Source: Afipia massiliensis
Lineage (GTDB): Bacteria; Pseudomonadota; Alphaproteobacteria; Rhizobiales; Xanthobacteraceae
Direction: 5' to 3'
DNA: 64,000 nt
Assembly (NCBI RefSeq): GCF_001006325.2
Contig: NZ_LBIA02000001.1
Location: 3,287,501 to 3,351,500, forward strand
Positions 33,804 to 43,660 of this stretch are shown one piece after another; position 1 is the first letter of the stretch, and each line of letters begins with the position of its first letter. The notes under the pieces were generated by a model, which saw only the letters and a program-made list of their open reading frames with translations, did no database searches and was not told the origin of the DNA. The translations under genes and the position numbers were made by a program.

Positions 33804-35756
33804 TCAGTTCCTGATGGCAATGCACGAAATATCGGAACGCTTCAGCGTGCGGCATGCGGCTTCAGCGGAATCCTGATTGAGACCGGCGAAGCGTGCGCGG
33901 TAGAGCGTTTTGTTGCCCTTCGACACCGTCTCCGTGAACTGTTCTGCGTCGCTGAGGAGCTTGCTTGCGCTGCCGCGCGCCGCGTGGAGGCGCTGACGGG
34001 CTTCGCTCTCGCTCTCGAGAGCACCGACCTGGATGATCCAGCCCGAGCGGGCGACGGTCTTGATCGCGCCGTTGTGCTGGATGGTCTGCGTCGGCTGCGC
34101 GGGCGGCAAGGCGGCTTGCTGGACCGGCTGCGGAGCGGGCTGCTGTTGCGGCACTGCGGATGTCTGAAGGGCGACGGCCTGCGCTCCCAGGGTCGTGGGC
34201 GGTGCGCCGCGCGCGGGATCGGCATAGGCCAGCGTCTGCGCTTGCGGTGCCGAAGACGAGGCGGGAACTGAACCGATAATGCCCTGTCCGATGCCGTTGC
34301 TGGTGTTGGGCTGGGCGGGTAGCGGGGCGGGGAAATCACTGCGCGCCTGCGCGTAAGTCGCCGGCCATGGTTCTGCACGGCGTTCGGCTTTTGATGCAGC
34401 CGGAGCGTCGGTCTTGACCTCGGCCTTTGCCACGACGGCCTTCGATGTTTCCGCGACATCCGCGCTGCGCGGCGCGGGAATGGCATTGGTCGCTACCGGC
34501 GCAGGTGCGTTGGGCGTTGCGGAAGCCACCTTGGTCTGTCCCATGCGAACCTGAACCGTCTTGACGCGCACCGGCGTCATCGGCTCAGCCGATCCGGGAA
34601 TAATGGACAGAGGCGATGAAATCACGCCGCTGGTGAGCGGAGCGGGCGCGGGCTTGTCCTGCGCTTCAGCAACGGGTTTCGCGGGAGCTGGAGCTGCCGC
34701 CACTGCGCGCGGCGCGGGAAGCGGAACGGGTTCCGGCGTGGTGGAAGCAACCTTGATCGCGCCTTGCGACTGAACCATCGGGGCAGGACGCTTCGCTTCG
34801 GTCTCATCGGCATCGTCTGCGCTGGCGATCTTGGTGTCGCCGCCGCGTTCGGTGATGGCGGCAACGGTGCGCCGGGTCGCGGCTTCATCGAGATGTTCGG
34901 CGAGCAGGTTGCGCATGATCGCGTCGCGCGAACCGCCGCTGCGTCCGCCCATCACGACGCCAACCACGTAGCGATTGCCGCGCTTCATCGACGTGACGAG
35001 GTTGAAGCCGGAGGCGCGAGTATAACCGGTCTTGATGCCGTCCACGCCTTCGACGCGGCCGAGCAGCTTGTTGTGATTGCGGATCGAGCGTCCCTTGTAG
35101 TTGAACGCCTCGGTGGCGAAATAGCGATAGTATTTCGGAAAGCGGTCCTGAATGGCGCGGCCGAGCGTGGCCTGATCGCGCGCGGTGGTGACCTGCTCGC
35201 TGTCCGGAAGGCCTGACGCGTTCTTGTAAACCGTCTTGCTCATGCCAAGCGCGCGCGCCTTGCGCGTCATTGCCTTGGCGAAATCGTCCTCGTCGCCGCT
35301 GATGGCTTCGGCGATCACTGCGGCGGCGTCATTGGCGGAGCGGGTCACGAGGCCCTTGATCGCGTCTTCGACGCGGATCGTTTGGCCGGGGCGCAAACCG
35401 AGCTTGGTCGGCGCCTGCTGCGAGGCATGGACCGACACGTCCAGCGGCGTATCGAGCTTCATCTTGCCGCTCTCCAGCCGTTCGAACAGCATGTAGAGCG
35501 TCATGATCTTGGTGAGCGAGGCGGGGTGGCGCAGGCTGTCGGCGCTGGTGGCCTGGAGCGTGCTGCCGGAATTGGCGTCTACGATGATGGAAGAGAACGA
35601 GGGGCTGTAGCTCGATGCCGCAGCGTGGCGCTGCTTGTGACGCCGCCGGGCGTCTGCAGTGTCGATCGTGAAGGTGACGGCCACGGAGATGGTGGCGACG
35701 CCGAGAAGGCAAAGGCGGAGCGCGCGCAGAGACGCTGACGATTTGACCCCAAGCAT
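33804..35756 (-). CDS. D-alanyl-D-alanine carboxypeptidase (S11) with C-terminal SPOR domain
   Basis: 650 residues, secreted. The penicillin-binding motifs are Ser80-x-x-Lys83 in HPASLTKIM, Ser140-Ala-Asn142, and Lys242-Thr-Gly in DGIKTGYTRASG. They give the DacA/DacF-type peptidase that trims pentapeptide stems. A long Pro/Ala-rich linker (about 290-560) leads to a SPOR domain (GWIIQVGALESESEARQRL ... ARFAGLNQDSAEAAC), which binds denuded glycan at the division septum. A strong terminator follows the stop. Confidence 0.92.
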   Translation of the reverse strand: MLGVKSSASLRALRLCLLGVATISVAVTFTIDTADARRRHKQRHAAASSYSPSFSSIIVDANSGSTLQATSADSLRHPASLTKIMTLYMLFERLESGKMKLDTPLDVSVHASQQAPTKLGLRPGQTIRVEDAIKGLVTRSANDAAAVIAEAISGDEDDFAKAMTRKARALGMSKTVYKNASGLPDSEQVTTARDQATLGRAIQDRFPKYYRYFATEAFNYKGRSIRNHNKLLGRVEGVDGIKTGYTRASGFNLVTSMKRGNRYVVGVVMGGRSGGSRDAIMRNLLAEHLDEAATRRTVAAITERGGDTKIASADDADETEAKRPAPMVQSQGAIKVASTTPEPVPLPAPRAVAAAPAPAKPVAEAQDKPAPAPLTSGVISSPLSIIPGSAEPMTPVRVKTVQVRMGQTKVASATPNAPAPVATNAIPAPRSADVAETSKAVVAKAEVKTDAPAASKAERRAEPWPATYAQARSDFPAPLPAQPNTSNGIGQGIIGSVPASSSAPQAQTLAYADPARGAPPTTLGAQAVALQTSAVPQQQPAPQPVQQAALPPAQPTQTIQHNGAIKTVARSGWIIQVGALESESEARQRLHAARGSASKLLSDAEQFTETVSKGNKTLYRARFAGLNQDSAEAACRTLKRSDISCIAIRN

Positions 35757-36034
35757 GAATTTCCCCGTCCGATTCCCAGTTATTCGCCTCGTTCTGAGGC
35801 CAAATTTGGTCCGGCCGCGGCCAATCTTCGGGCCGCGTCGTCCACGCGAAGCAGCGGCTCCAATGGGCCGGTGCCGGACAGTCGGCGATCCGGCTAAGGT
35901 ATTGGAACCGCGCAGCTTTTCGTATTCGTCGGAAAATGCGAAAAGCGCAGGGAATCAAATTAGGTGGCGACGGTTTCGAAAGGGTTAAGCAAGGGTTTCC
36001 GACGTTGGCAGGTTTTGTCTCAGATTTAAGACGA

Positions 36035-36049
36035 TTGTGCGACGCACAA
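36035..36049. promoter_or_regulatory. PhaR-like operator 1
   Basis: TTGTGCGACGCACAA is a perfect 7-1-7 palindrome with the TGC...GCA halves expected for the polyhydroxybutyrate-responsive repressor PhaR. It lies 5 bases upstream of the phasin -35 box. Confidence 0.7.
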
Positions 36050-36054
36050 GATTC

Positions 36055-36083
36055 TTGACTTTTATTGTGCGTTGCACTACTAC
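36055..36083 (+). promoter_or_regulatory. Phasin promoter with PhaR-like operator 2 in the spacer
   Basis: TTGACT, a 17-base spacer and TACTAC form a sigma-70-type promoter. The spacer is overlapped by TTGTGCGTTGCACTA (36065-36079), a near-copy of operator 1 whose centre is 30 bp away. A repressor on both sites would cover the whole promoter. Confidence 0.6.
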
Positions 36084-36157
36084 CAAAGTCGTGGTTAGGG
36101 AGCCGGGCATCTCTCCGGCGCGTGCAGGTCAACAGTCTGGGAAAAGGATACCGGTAA

Positions 36158-36490
36158 ATGGTCAAGGTTGAAGAGTTTCAGCAGTACGGCAAAGAGCAGT
36201 TCGACGCCGCGGTTGCATCCGCCAACACCTTCTCGAGCGGTCTTCAGTCGATTGCGACTGCCTACGGCGAGTACGCCAAGAAGTCGTTCGAAGACACCAA
36301 GAGCTTCGTCGAGAAGCTGTCGGGCGTGAAGTCGATCGAAAAAGCCATCGAACTGCAGACCGAATACGCCAAGACGTCTTACGAGACGTTCGTGGCCGAG
36401 TCGCAGAAGATCGGCGAGCTTTACACCGACCTCGCCAAGCAGGCTTTCAAGCCTTTCGAGAACGCCGTCGTGAAGGCGACCACTCACTAA
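36158..36490 (+). CDS. Phasin (polyhydroxyalkanoate granule protein)
   Basis: 110 residues, entirely amphipathic helices: EFQQYGKEQFDAAVASANTF, GEYAKKSFEDTKSFVEKLSG, ELQTEYAKTSYETFVAESQK. This is the phasin family that coats PHB granules. A high proportion of C-ending Lys/Glu codons suggests strong expression. It has its own promoter with two PhaR-like operators and a strong terminator, so it is monocistronic and probably induced when PHB accumulates. Confidence 0.92.
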   Translation: MVKVEEFQQYGKEQFDAAVASANTFSSGLQSIATAYGEYAKKSFEDTKSFVEKLSGVKSIEKAIELQTEYAKTSYETFVAESQKIGELYTDLAKQAFKPFENAVVKATTH

Positions 36491-36511
36491 TTCAAGGCTC
36501 TCGACCAACAG

Positions 36512-36540
36512 AAAAGCCCGGCTCAACGCCGGGCTTTTTT
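36512..36540 (+). terminator. Intrinsic terminator of the phasin gene
   Basis: AAAAGCCCGGC pairs with GCCGGGCTTTT around TCAAC and is followed by further T. It lies 21 bases after the phasin stop and also faces the end of the convergent TadG-like gene. Confidence 0.85.
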
Positions 36541-36565
36541 ATTGCGGTGGACAATCCGCCGTTCG

Positions 36566-37921
36566 TTACTTGGCGATGCGCAGTTTCGTCAGCGAGTTTC
36601 CGATTGAATCGAACGCGGCTGCGATGCCGCTTGCGCTGGTCGATGAGTAGAAATTACCGGCGTCGGCGCAGTATTTCAGAACCGAGGATTCCGGGCCGCC
36701 ATCGGTGTTGACCTGAATGGTGTAGATCAAGGTCGTTCCGTTGGCCCTGTTCTTGATATTGTCGCAGAGAATTTTCTGCCGCGCATCGATCTGCGATGCC
36801 GACGAGTACCAGCGATTTTGCGTATTCTCTCCATCCGAAAGCAGGATGATCGCATCGGTATATTTGTAGTTCGAATCCTTGGCAGGTGTCGGGAACGGAT
36901 CTGTCGATTGCAGCAGCATCCACGCCCAGTGCATGCCGATGCCCTGGTTGGTGTTGCCGGACGCGACGAGGTTGTTGATCTTGCCCTTGATGGTGCTGTC
37001 GTCCGTCGATCCGTCGGATTCGTTCGCGTTAAACACTGACATCATCGGCAGGATCGACGAGCCGCAGGCGTTATAACTCTCGCCAAGAAACAGGGTCGCC
37101 GGGGTAGCGGTGGTCGGCGCGTCCTTCGTCGTGTCATAAGATTGGGTGCGGTCCGTCACGCAACCTTTCCAGTTGTTGAGATTGCTGGCAGTCCATACCT
37201 TGCCGGCAGCGACACACGAACTCTTCGTGGTCTTGGACGACTGGCTGCAACTGCCATAGCTTGTATCCCAGTCAAGCCAGGTCGCGTTCTTGTTGGCGGT
37301 GCCGACATTGACCATCACGTTGAAGGGGATGATTGACAGATACACATCGTCGACAGTCTTCGACGACGTCTTGAGTGTGTCCACCAGACCCTTGGCTGCC
37401 TTTTTCATGGCGTCGAGCTTGCCGGCGCTGTTCATCGATCCGGTGATGTCCAGCGCCATGGCGACGCGCATCCTGGTGTTCCCCCAGACCGTCGTCGAAC
37501 TGGTGCCGAAATCGAGATTCGGATAGCCGACGACCTTCATGATTTCGGTCTTCATGTTGGCCGAACCCGTCAGAACGATCTTGGATCCATCCTGGGCGCT
37601 CTTTGTATAGGTCGCCGTTATCACGACATTCTGCGCTTCCGGGTGCTTGTAGAGCGCCTTGAAATATTCGTTCGCCTTCTGGCTGATCTGCTCGGTGGTG
37701 AGGCCCGTTGCGTCCCTGGAAATCATCAGGGCGGCGGTATCGAGGGCTGCCTGCATGGCGGTGCGGGCATTGCTGACGCGGGCATAATCGACCGCAGCGC
37801 CGACGAAGCCCAGCAGCGGCAAGACTACGATGCCGAACAGCACAGCGACGTTCCCGTCCTGCGCGTGGCGGAAGCGTCCGATCAATCCACGGGCGCGATT
37901 GAAAATCGATGCATCGTTCAT
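36566..37921 (-). CDS. TadG-like Flp-pilus/VWA membrane protein
   Basis: 451 residues from MNDASIFNRARGLIGRFRH. The N-terminal TadE/TadG helix FRHAQDGNVAVLFGIVVLPLLGFVGAAVDYARV (given here as one segment spanning about 17-50) is preceded by basic residues. A VWA domain follows, with MIDAS Asp in VAMALDITGSMNSAGKL and later YTDAIILLSDGENTQNRW. Several cysteine pairs suggest an exported domain. No other tad/cpa genes are present, so its partner apparatus is elsewhere or it acts alone. The frame continues 109 codons upstream without protein character. Confidence 0.85.
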   Translation of the reverse strand: MNDASIFNRARGLIGRFRHAQDGNVAVLFGIVVLPLLGFVGAAVDYARVSNARTAMQAALDTAALMISRDATGLTTEQISQKANEYFKALYKHPEAQNVVITATYTKSAQDGSKIVLTGSANMKTEIMKVVGYPNLDFGTSSTTVWGNTRMRVAMALDITGSMNSAGKLDAMKKAAKGLVDTLKTSSKTVDDVYLSIIPFNVMVNVGTANKNATWLDWDTSYGSCSQSSKTTKSSCVAAGKVWTASNLNNWKGCVTDRTQSYDTTKDAPTTATPATLFLGESYNACGSSILPMMSVFNANESDGSTDDSTIKGKINNLVASGNTNQGIGMHWAWMLLQSTDPFPTPAKDSNYKYTDAIILLSDGENTQNRWYSSASQIDARQKILCDNIKNRANGTTLIYTIQVNTDGGPESSVLKYCADAGNFYSSTSASGIAAAFDSIGNSLTKLRIAK

Positions 37922-38588
37922 GACGTCACCAGAGGAATGAAGCTCTGGGACGCGGGATAGGCTGCAGGCGTGAAGAGGTAGTAAAATGCTGCGGTGAATC
38001 ACGGGTACACCTGAGACGAAGGCGGCTGCGGATGGACGCGCCGCTGTTTCATGGTGAAGGCCGGGTTTCCCGCTTCGTTCCAATTTTATCGATTCACCAG
38101 CCGCGCAAGCCGGGCCAGAGGTGCGGGAACGTCCGAAAATGGATGCAATGTTCATGGCAGTCACCAAAAATGGGTCCTGCCATGTCGTAGGAGGGGGCTG
38201 TGAAGGGGCGGTAAAAGTTGCGGTCAATCTACGTAAAATGCCCCACAAAATGGCCGTTTCAGCCCCTCAATCGGTGCGTATTGTCAACAGCGCCTCAACA
38301 CCCCATAACGAAACTGGTGTGAAATTTGGGCGTTTTTGTTAACCACCAGCGATTGCCGCAATGGTGTCGTGCGGTTCACCCGGCGCGATTTCAGCCGGTA
38401 ACGGCATGCTTGCGGGCGGGCGCACGGCGACCCATATTGTTAATGTGATCCGACGGCGTCTCGTCGCCGGAATGTTGCTTTTTGCGGGAATTTCGAACTC
38501 TCAAGCCATGCTGCACTCGTCTTCATATCCGGAACCTGTCGCGGCGCCTGAGGTGTCCGGCGAACAAACCGCCAGCGTTCGCCCGCAC
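37922..38588. other. Gap of about 670 bases between the TadG-like gene and clpS
   Basis: No convincing gene. Several T/A-rich patches and a GTTAACCACC (38338) are present. A frame joined to clpS is open from 38361 and could extend its N terminus, with an internal ATG at 38508, but neither start has a good ribosome binding site. The interval probably contains the promoters of both flanking genes. Confidence 0.45.
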
Positions 38589-38921
38589 ATGAGCAAGGAT
38601 GACAACGGCAACGAGGGGCGGGGCGGTCCTGGCACGTCCGTCATCACCAAGGTCAAGCCAAAGACCAAACGTCCAAACCTCTACCGCGTCCTGATCCTGA
38701 ACGACGACTACACTCCAATGGAGTTCGTCGTTCATGTTCTAGAGAAATTCTTCAACAAGGACGTTGAAGCCGCGACAACGATCATGTTGCATGTGCATCA
38801 CCACGGCATCGGCGAGTGTGGCGTTTTTACGTATGAGATCGCGGAAACCAAGGTGACGCAGGTCATGGACTTTGCGCGAAAACATCAACATCCTTTGCAA
38901 TGCGTGATGGAAAAGAAGTAG
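38589..38921 (+). CDS. clpS: ATP-dependent Clp protease adaptor ClpS
   Basis: Delivers N-degron substrates to ClpAP. From [13 protein letters not shown] the length is 110 residues. The conserved ClpS core is [20 protein letters not shown] (Asn-Asp-Asp of the N-degron pocket), [20 protein letters not shown] and [10 protein letters not shown]. The frame is open upstream to 38361; the chosen ATG matches typical N termini. The gene is followed by clpA on the same strand. Confidence 0.93.
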   Translation: MSKDDNGNEGRGGPGTSVITKVKPKTKRPNLYRVLILNDDYTPMEFVVHVLEKFFNKDVEAATTIMLHVHHHGIGECGVFTYEIAETKVTQVMDFARKHQHPLQCVMEKK

Positions 38922-39041
38922 CATTTGAGTCTCGTTCGGCGTGGGAACCGGGTGAGGCGACGAGAATTGATCAACTGGACCCAGACGACGGACGATCACT
39001 ACAGACGATCAGTGAAGTGGCGGGGGCCATAAGGGACGCGA

Positions 39042-41450
39042 ATGCCGACTTTCTCTCAGAGCCTTGAGCAATCCCTGCACCGTGCGTTGGCGATCGCGAA
39101 CGAGCGCCACCACCAGTACGCGACGCTTGAGCATCTGCTGCTTTCGTTGATCGACGACTCGGACGCCGCCGCCGTGATGCGTGCATGCAGCGTCGACCTC
39201 GACAAGTTGCGCGGCAGCCTCGTCAACTACCTCGAAACCGAATTTGAGAATCTGGTCGCCGAAGGCTCCGACGACGCCAAGCCGACCGCCGGGTTCCAGC
39301 GCGTCGTTCAGCGCGCGGTGATTCACGTCCAGTCGTCCGGCCGCGAAGAGGTCACCGGCGCCAACGTGCTGATCGCGATCTTCGCGGAGCGCGAGAGCCA
39401 TGCGGCGTATTTCCTGCAGGAGCAGGATATGACGCGCTATGACGCGGTGAACTACATCAGCCATGGCATCGCCAAGCGGCCCGGCGTCTCCGAGGCGCGG
39501 CCGGTGCGCGGCGTCGACGAGGAAGCCGACACCAAGGGCAACGACGATTCCAAGAAGAAGGGTGAGGCGCTCGAAACCTATTGCGTCAACCTCAACAAGA
39601 AGGCGCGCGACGGCAAGATCGATCCCGTTATCGGTCGGCACGCGGAAATCAACCGTGCCATCCAGGTGCTGTGCCGCCGTCAGAAGAACAATCCGCTGTT
39701 CGTCGGCGAAGCAGGCGTCGGAAAAACTGCGATCGCGGAAGGTCTTGCCAAGCGCATCGTCGATAGCGAAGTGCCGGAAGTGCTGGCAGCGTCCACCGTG
39801 TTCTCGCTCGACATGGGCACGCTGCTCGCGGGCACGCGCTATCGCGGCGATTTCGAAGAGCGCCTCAAGCAGGTCATCAAGGAACTGGAAGCGCACCCGA
39901 ATGCGATCCTGTTCATCGACGAAATCCACACCGTGATCGGCGCAGGCGCAACCTCCGGCGGCGCGATGGATGCGTCCAACCTGCTGAAGCCCGCGCTGGC
40001 GTCCGGCACGATCCGCTGCATGGGGTCGACCACCTACAAGGAATACCGGCAGCACTTCGAGAAGGATCGCGCGCTGGTGCGGCGGTTCCAGAAGATCGAC
40101 GTCAACGAGCCGACCGTTGAAGACGCCATTGGCATCCTCAAGGGCCTCAAGCCGTATTTCGAGGAATATCACAAGCTGAAGTACACCAACGACGCCATCG
40201 AGGCGGCGGTGAACCTGTCGGCGCGCTACATTCACGACCGCAAGTTGCCGGACAAGGCGATCGACGTGATCGACGAATCCGGCGCGGCGCAGATGCTTGT
40301 GCCGGAGAACAAGCGCAAGAAGACCATCGGCATCAAGGAAATCGAAGTGACCATCGCGACGATGGCGCGGATTCCGCCGAAGTCTGTCTCCAAGGACGAC
40401 GCCGAGGTGCTCAAGCATCTCGAGACGACATTGAAGCGGACCGTGTTCGGTCAGGAGAAGGCCATCGAGGCTTTGGCCGCGTCGATCAAGCTCGCCCGTG
40501 CGGGCCTGCGCGAACCGGAGAAGCCGATCGGCTCGTATCTGTTCTCGGGACCGACCGGCGTGGGCAAGACTGAGGTTGCCAAGCAGTTGGCGGCGTCGCT
40601 GGGCGTCGAACTGATCCGCTTCGATATGTCCGAGTACATGGAGCGGCATACGGTGTCGCGTCTGATCGGCGCGCCTCCGGGCTACGTTGGCTTCGACCAG
40701 GGTGGTCTCTTGACCGATGGCGTGGACCAGCATCCGCACTGTGTGGTGCTGCTCGACGAAATCGAGAAGGCGCATCCGGATCTCTACAACGTGCTGTTGC
40801 AGATCATGGATCACGGCAAGCTGACCGATCACAACGGCAAGTCGGTCAACTTCCGCAACGTCATCCTGATCATGACGACCAACGCGGGCGCTGCCGACAT
40901 GGCGAAGGCCGCGTTCGGCTTCACGCGCAGCAAGCGGGAAGGCGAGGATCAGGAGGCGATCAACCGGCAGTTCGCGCCGGAGTTCCGCAACCGTCTCGAT
41001 GCGATCGTGTCGTTCGCGCATCTCAATACCGATGTGATCGGCATGGTGGTCGAGAAGTTCGTGCTGCAGCTCGAAGCCCAGCTTGCGGACCGCGACGTGA
41101 CCATTGAACTGTCCGAGCCTGCGAAGGCGTGGCTGGTGAAGGAAGGTTACGACGAGCAGATGGGTGCGCGGCCGATGGCCCGCGTCATTCAGGAGCACAT
41201 CAAGAAGCCTTTGGCGGATGAGGTGCTGTTCGGCAAGCTGAAGGGTGGCGGCCACGTCCGCGTTGTCCTGGTGAAGGACGAGACGAGCGAAACGGGCGCC
41301 GAGAAGATCGGTTTCGAGTTCGTCGAAGGACCGGTGACCCCGAAGCCCGAAAAGCTGCCCGGCACCCGCAAGCGCTCCGCGCCGCGCAAGCCGAAGGGCG
41401 GGGGCGATGGTCCGAAAGGTCCGGCCAAGCCGCCGCTCATGAAGGTCTGA
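39042..41450 (+). CDS. clpA: ATP-dependent Clp protease ATP-binding subunit ClpA
   Basis: 802-residue AAA+ unfoldase that feeds ClpP and works with ClpS. The N-domain ([20 protein letters not shown], 1-145) binds ClpS. The first ATPase module has Walker A GEAGVGKT (222-229), and the second has GPTGVGKT (503-510). The ClpA-specific linker without the ClpB coiled coil and the ClpP-binding region are in the usual place. The C terminus has a Lys/Pro-rich extension ([20 protein letters not shown]), as in many Rhizobiales. A terminator follows. Confidence 0.96.
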   Translation: MPTFSQSLEQSLHRALAIANERHHQYATLEHLLLSLIDDSDAAAVMRACSVDLDKLRGSLVNYLETEFENLVAEGSDDAKPTAGFQRVVQRAVIHVQSSGREEVTGANVLIAIFAERESHAAYFLQEQDMTRYDAVNYISHGIAKRPGVSEARPVRGVDEEADTKGNDDSKKKGEALETYCVNLNKKARDGKIDPVIGRHAEINRAIQVLCRRQKNNPLFVGEAGVGKTAIAEGLAKRIVDSEVPEVLAASTVFSLDMGTLLAGTRYRGDFEERLKQVIKELEAHPNAILFIDEIHTVIGAGATSGGAMDASNLLKPALASGTIRCMGSTTYKEYRQHFEKDRALVRRFQKIDVNEPTVEDAIGILKGLKPYFEEYHKLKYTNDAIEAAVNLSARYIHDRKLPDKAIDVIDESGAAQMLVPENKRKKTIGIKEIEVTIATMARIPPKSVSKDDAEVLKHLETTLKRTVFGQEKAIEALAASIKLARAGLREPEKPIGSYLFSGPTGVGKTEVAKQLAASLGVELIRFDMSEYMERHTVSRLIGAPPGYVGFDQGGLLTDGVDQHPHCVVLLDEIEKAHPDLYNVLLQIMDHGKLTDHNGKSVNFRNVILIMTTNAGAADMAKAAFGFTRSKREGEDQEAINRQFAPEFRNRLDAIVSFAHLNTDVIGMVVEKFVLQLEAQLADRDVTIELSEPAKAWLVKEGYDEQMGARPMARVIQEHIKKPLADEVLFGKLKGGGHVRVVLVKDETSETGAEKIGFEFVEGPVTPKPEKLPGTRKRSAPRKPKGGGDGPKGPAKPPLMKV

Positions 41451-41476
41451 GCGGAGCCAATTCGATACAGAACAAG

Positions 41477-41506
41477 ACCCGGCGATCTCACGATCGCCGG
41501 GTTTTT
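41477..41506 (+). terminator. Intrinsic terminator of clpA
   Basis: A perfect 11-bp stem (ACCCGGCGATC / GATCGCCGGGT) with a TCAC loop and a T-run directly after, 26 bases past the clpA stop. Confidence 0.9.
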
Positions 41507-41520
41507 GCCTCTGTGCAGAA

Positions 41521-41889
41521 TCAGAAACGTTTCAGCGCGGTGAGAAGGGGCTCGAGCTTCGCATTGATCGCTTCGCCTGCCTCGGACGCAACCGCCCATG
41601 CCGCCAATCCGGCCAACACGGCGACAATGAAGTACTGAGCAGTCGCCACGGCGATCAGTGGCTTCAGCAGCCCCCGGCTTACTCGTTTGAGCGGGCCTGT
41701 TTCTTTGAAATCATCGCGGGGTAGTTCCTGCGGAGTATCAATTTGAAGGTCGGGATGGCTGTCCGCGGCGAGTGCGGGAGATTCCAGATCATTCTGTGAA
41801 TCCGGCAAAGCGAGATCGCGAGTGTCCGCGGACTGCGTATCCATCGCTTCGTCCGGCGTCGCCTCGATATGCACGACCACGTCACTCAT
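41521..41889 (-). CDS. Acidic membrane-anchored protein, unknown
   Basis: 122 residues from MSDVVVHIEATPDEAM; an ATG five codons earlier (41904) is also possible. The N-terminal 70 residues are acidic and disordered, followed by a basic patch (KRVSRGLLK) and one C-terminal membrane helix (PLIAVATAQYFIVAVLAGLAAW). The layout is that of a tail-anchored protein. Not recognised. Confidence 0.62.
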   Translation of the reverse strand: MSDVVVHIEATPDEAMDTQSADTRDLALPDSQNDLESPALAADSHPDLQIDTPQELPRDDFKETGPLKRVSRGLLKPLIAVATAQYFIVAVLAGLAAWAVASEAGEAINAKLEPLLTALKRF

Positions 41890-42133
41890 CCCGTCACACT
41901 TCATTCTTTGCTAACCATAGGCTGGCCGCCCGGTGGGGGCTATGAAGAGCGATGGAAAGACTCCGTTAACGTAAACGAACCAGCGCATAGGCGTGCGAGA
42001 TGAGCGACAGTTCTCATCCGATGGATAAGCGATCCACGGCAAGTTCTGTGATGGTCGCGATTTTCCGAAACCTGCTTGTGTCGTCTCCTTGCTTGATCCG
42101 CTTTTCGACATCGTCGTGTGGCAGTTGGTGGTG

Positions 42134-43177
42134 ATGAGACGACGGTTCCCGTTGCGTTGGACACTGTGCCTGGCTGTCAGCATGATGCTGACGGCGAAGG
42201 TTCATGTGGCGCGTGGTGATGACCCTGCGCCCACAGCGAAGCCACACACTCCGCAGGAGGCATCCGAACCTAAGACTCAAGGTCAGGAAAGTCCGCCAAC
42301 TCCTCCCGCTGCCACCGAAACAAAACCTGCTGCCGAGGTGCCGCCACCAGCTGCCGATGCAAAGGAGGCCAATGCACGCGAGGCGATGTGCCTGATGATC
42401 GAATCCGCGGCGACCGCTCATAACCTGCCGCTGGAATTCTTTGCGCGCGTGATCTGGCAGGAGAGCCGGTTTCAGCCGGATGCGGTGGGGCCGCTCACAC
42501 GCAGCGGTCAGCGCGCGCAGGGCGTTGCGCAATTCATGCCCGGCACCGCGAACGAGCGCCGGCTGCTCGACCCATTCGATCCCGTGCAGGCTCTACCTAA
42601 GTCGGCGGAATTCCTGAAAGAGCTGCGCGAACAGTTCGGCAATCTCGGCCTTGCTGCGGCGGCCTACAATGCGGGGCCTCGCCGGGTGCAGGAATGGCTG
42701 GCGGGCACCGGCTACATGCCCTCCGAGACGCGGAACTATGTTTATGCGATCACCGGCACGCCGGTCGATGACTGGGCCGCCGCCGGGAAGAACGGCGCGG
42801 TCAAGGACCGCGCCCCGCCGACAGGTTGCCGCGAACTCATGGCGCTGCTGAAACGTGCGCCAAACCCGTTCATCGCCGAACTGGAGCAGCGGGTGAAGCT
42901 CGGTGCGGCAATGGCATGGGGTGTTCAGCTCGCCGCCGGATTCTCGCGTGACAGGGCGCTCGCGATGTATGCCCGCTCCATGAAGCGTCTGAGTGCGATC
43001 ATCGGAGATCGCGATCCCAGTCTCTTGAGCTCGATCTTCCGCAGTCGCGGCACGCGGCCGTTCTATCAGGTGCGTGTGGGAGCCGACACGCGCGCCGCCG
43101 CCAACGAATTGTGCGACCGCATCCGGCGGGCAGGGCAGGCGTGCATCGTGCTGAAGAACGCGCAGGGGCGTGGTTAA
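42134..43177 (+). CDS. Secreted lytic transglycosylase
   Basis: 347 residues with signal peptide (FPLRWTLCLAVSMMLTAKVHVARG), a Pro-rich linker, then an SLT domain: catalytic Glu in FFARVIWQESRFQPDAVG, AQGVAQFMPGTANERRL and LGLAAAAYNAGPRRVQEWL. Residues about 310-345 (FYQVRVGADTRAAANELCDR) look like a short SPOR-like end. It cleaves peptidoglycan with 1,6-anhydro product formation. The ATG is preceded by GGTGG; the frame opens earlier at 42089. Confidence 0.88.
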   Translation: MRRRFPLRWTLCLAVSMMLTAKVHVARGDDPAPTAKPHTPQEASEPKTQGQESPPTPPAATETKPAAEVPPPAADAKEANAREAMCLMIESAATAHNLPLEFFARVIWQESRFQPDAVGPLTRSGQRAQGVAQFMPGTANERRLLDPFDPVQALPKSAEFLKELREQFGNLGLAAAAYNAGPRRVQEWLAGTGYMPSETRNYVYAITGTPVDDWAAAGKNGAVKDRAPPTGCRELMALLKRAPNPFIAELEQRVKLGAAMAWGVQLAAGFSRDRALAMYARSMKRLSAIIGDRDPSLLSSIFRSRGTRPFYQVRVGADTRAAANELCDRIRRAGQACIVLKNAQGRG

Positions 43178-43423
43178 CCGGCGCCGGTACTGAACGCGGG
43201 CGAAAATTCCGGAAATCTCTTGGAACGGTTAACGTCGCAGATCAATTGATTGCAAAAGAAACCCAATATTTGCAGGCATTATTTGAATCTGTGCGGCAAG
43301 ATTTATGCTCAACGAAATGCTAACGCGGTCATGACGTTTTTCGTTTAAGTTTTGTGAAACCGTTTTCCAATCATCTGACCGGATGCAGCGAAATTTTTCG
43401 CGGCAATCTGTGAGGAGGCCGTC

Positions 43424-43513
43424 GTGCTGACGTTTGGGATTATCGGTATTGCATTCGCAGCCTTGTGCGTTCTCGGTTCGCTGTCGTCGTCCGCGCGCGA
43501 GCCGTCGATCTGA
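43424..43513 (+). CDS. 29-residue membrane peptide
   Basis: GTG start with GAGGAGG seven bases upstream. It encodes one hydrophobic helix, LTFGIIGIAFAALCVLGSLS, ending in a short polar tail (SSAREPSI). Too short for normal gene finders. Start signal and composition support a real peptide, but there is no similarity known to me. It lies upstream of azlC with a 147-base gap. Confidence 0.55.
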   Translation: MLTFGIIGIAFAALCVLGSLSSSAREPSI

Positions 43514-43660
43514 TCTCTTGCCGCGGTACGTCGCAGTCACCATTCGGCGGCGCGCGTCGACTGGCGGCGCGCACCCTTGCAAGTTGCCGCGTTTTAGCGG
43601 TCCGGCCTCCCGAAATTGGCGGCCTCGGTCCCTTGACGAGGGGGGCATTTCACCCGCGAG

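Noticed and set aside
37922-38248. Longer start for the TadG-like protein
   Set aside because: The 109 extra residues are Pro/Ser-rich without character of a signal sequence and would hide the TadE/TadG membrane helix.
38121-38342. 73-codon forward ORF in the gap before clpS
   Set aside because: No ribosome binding site and no coding-like third-position pattern.
38361-38588. N-terminal extension of ClpS by 76 residues
   Set aside because: Extension lacks a ribosome binding site and similarity to ClpS; the ATG at 38589 gives the normal length. It remains a possibility for the shorter extension at 38508.
39009-41255. 748-codon open frame antisense to clpA
   Set aside because: It is a mirror of the GC-rich codon bias of clpA; the translation is His/Arg/Leu-rich with no domain, and clpA is certain.
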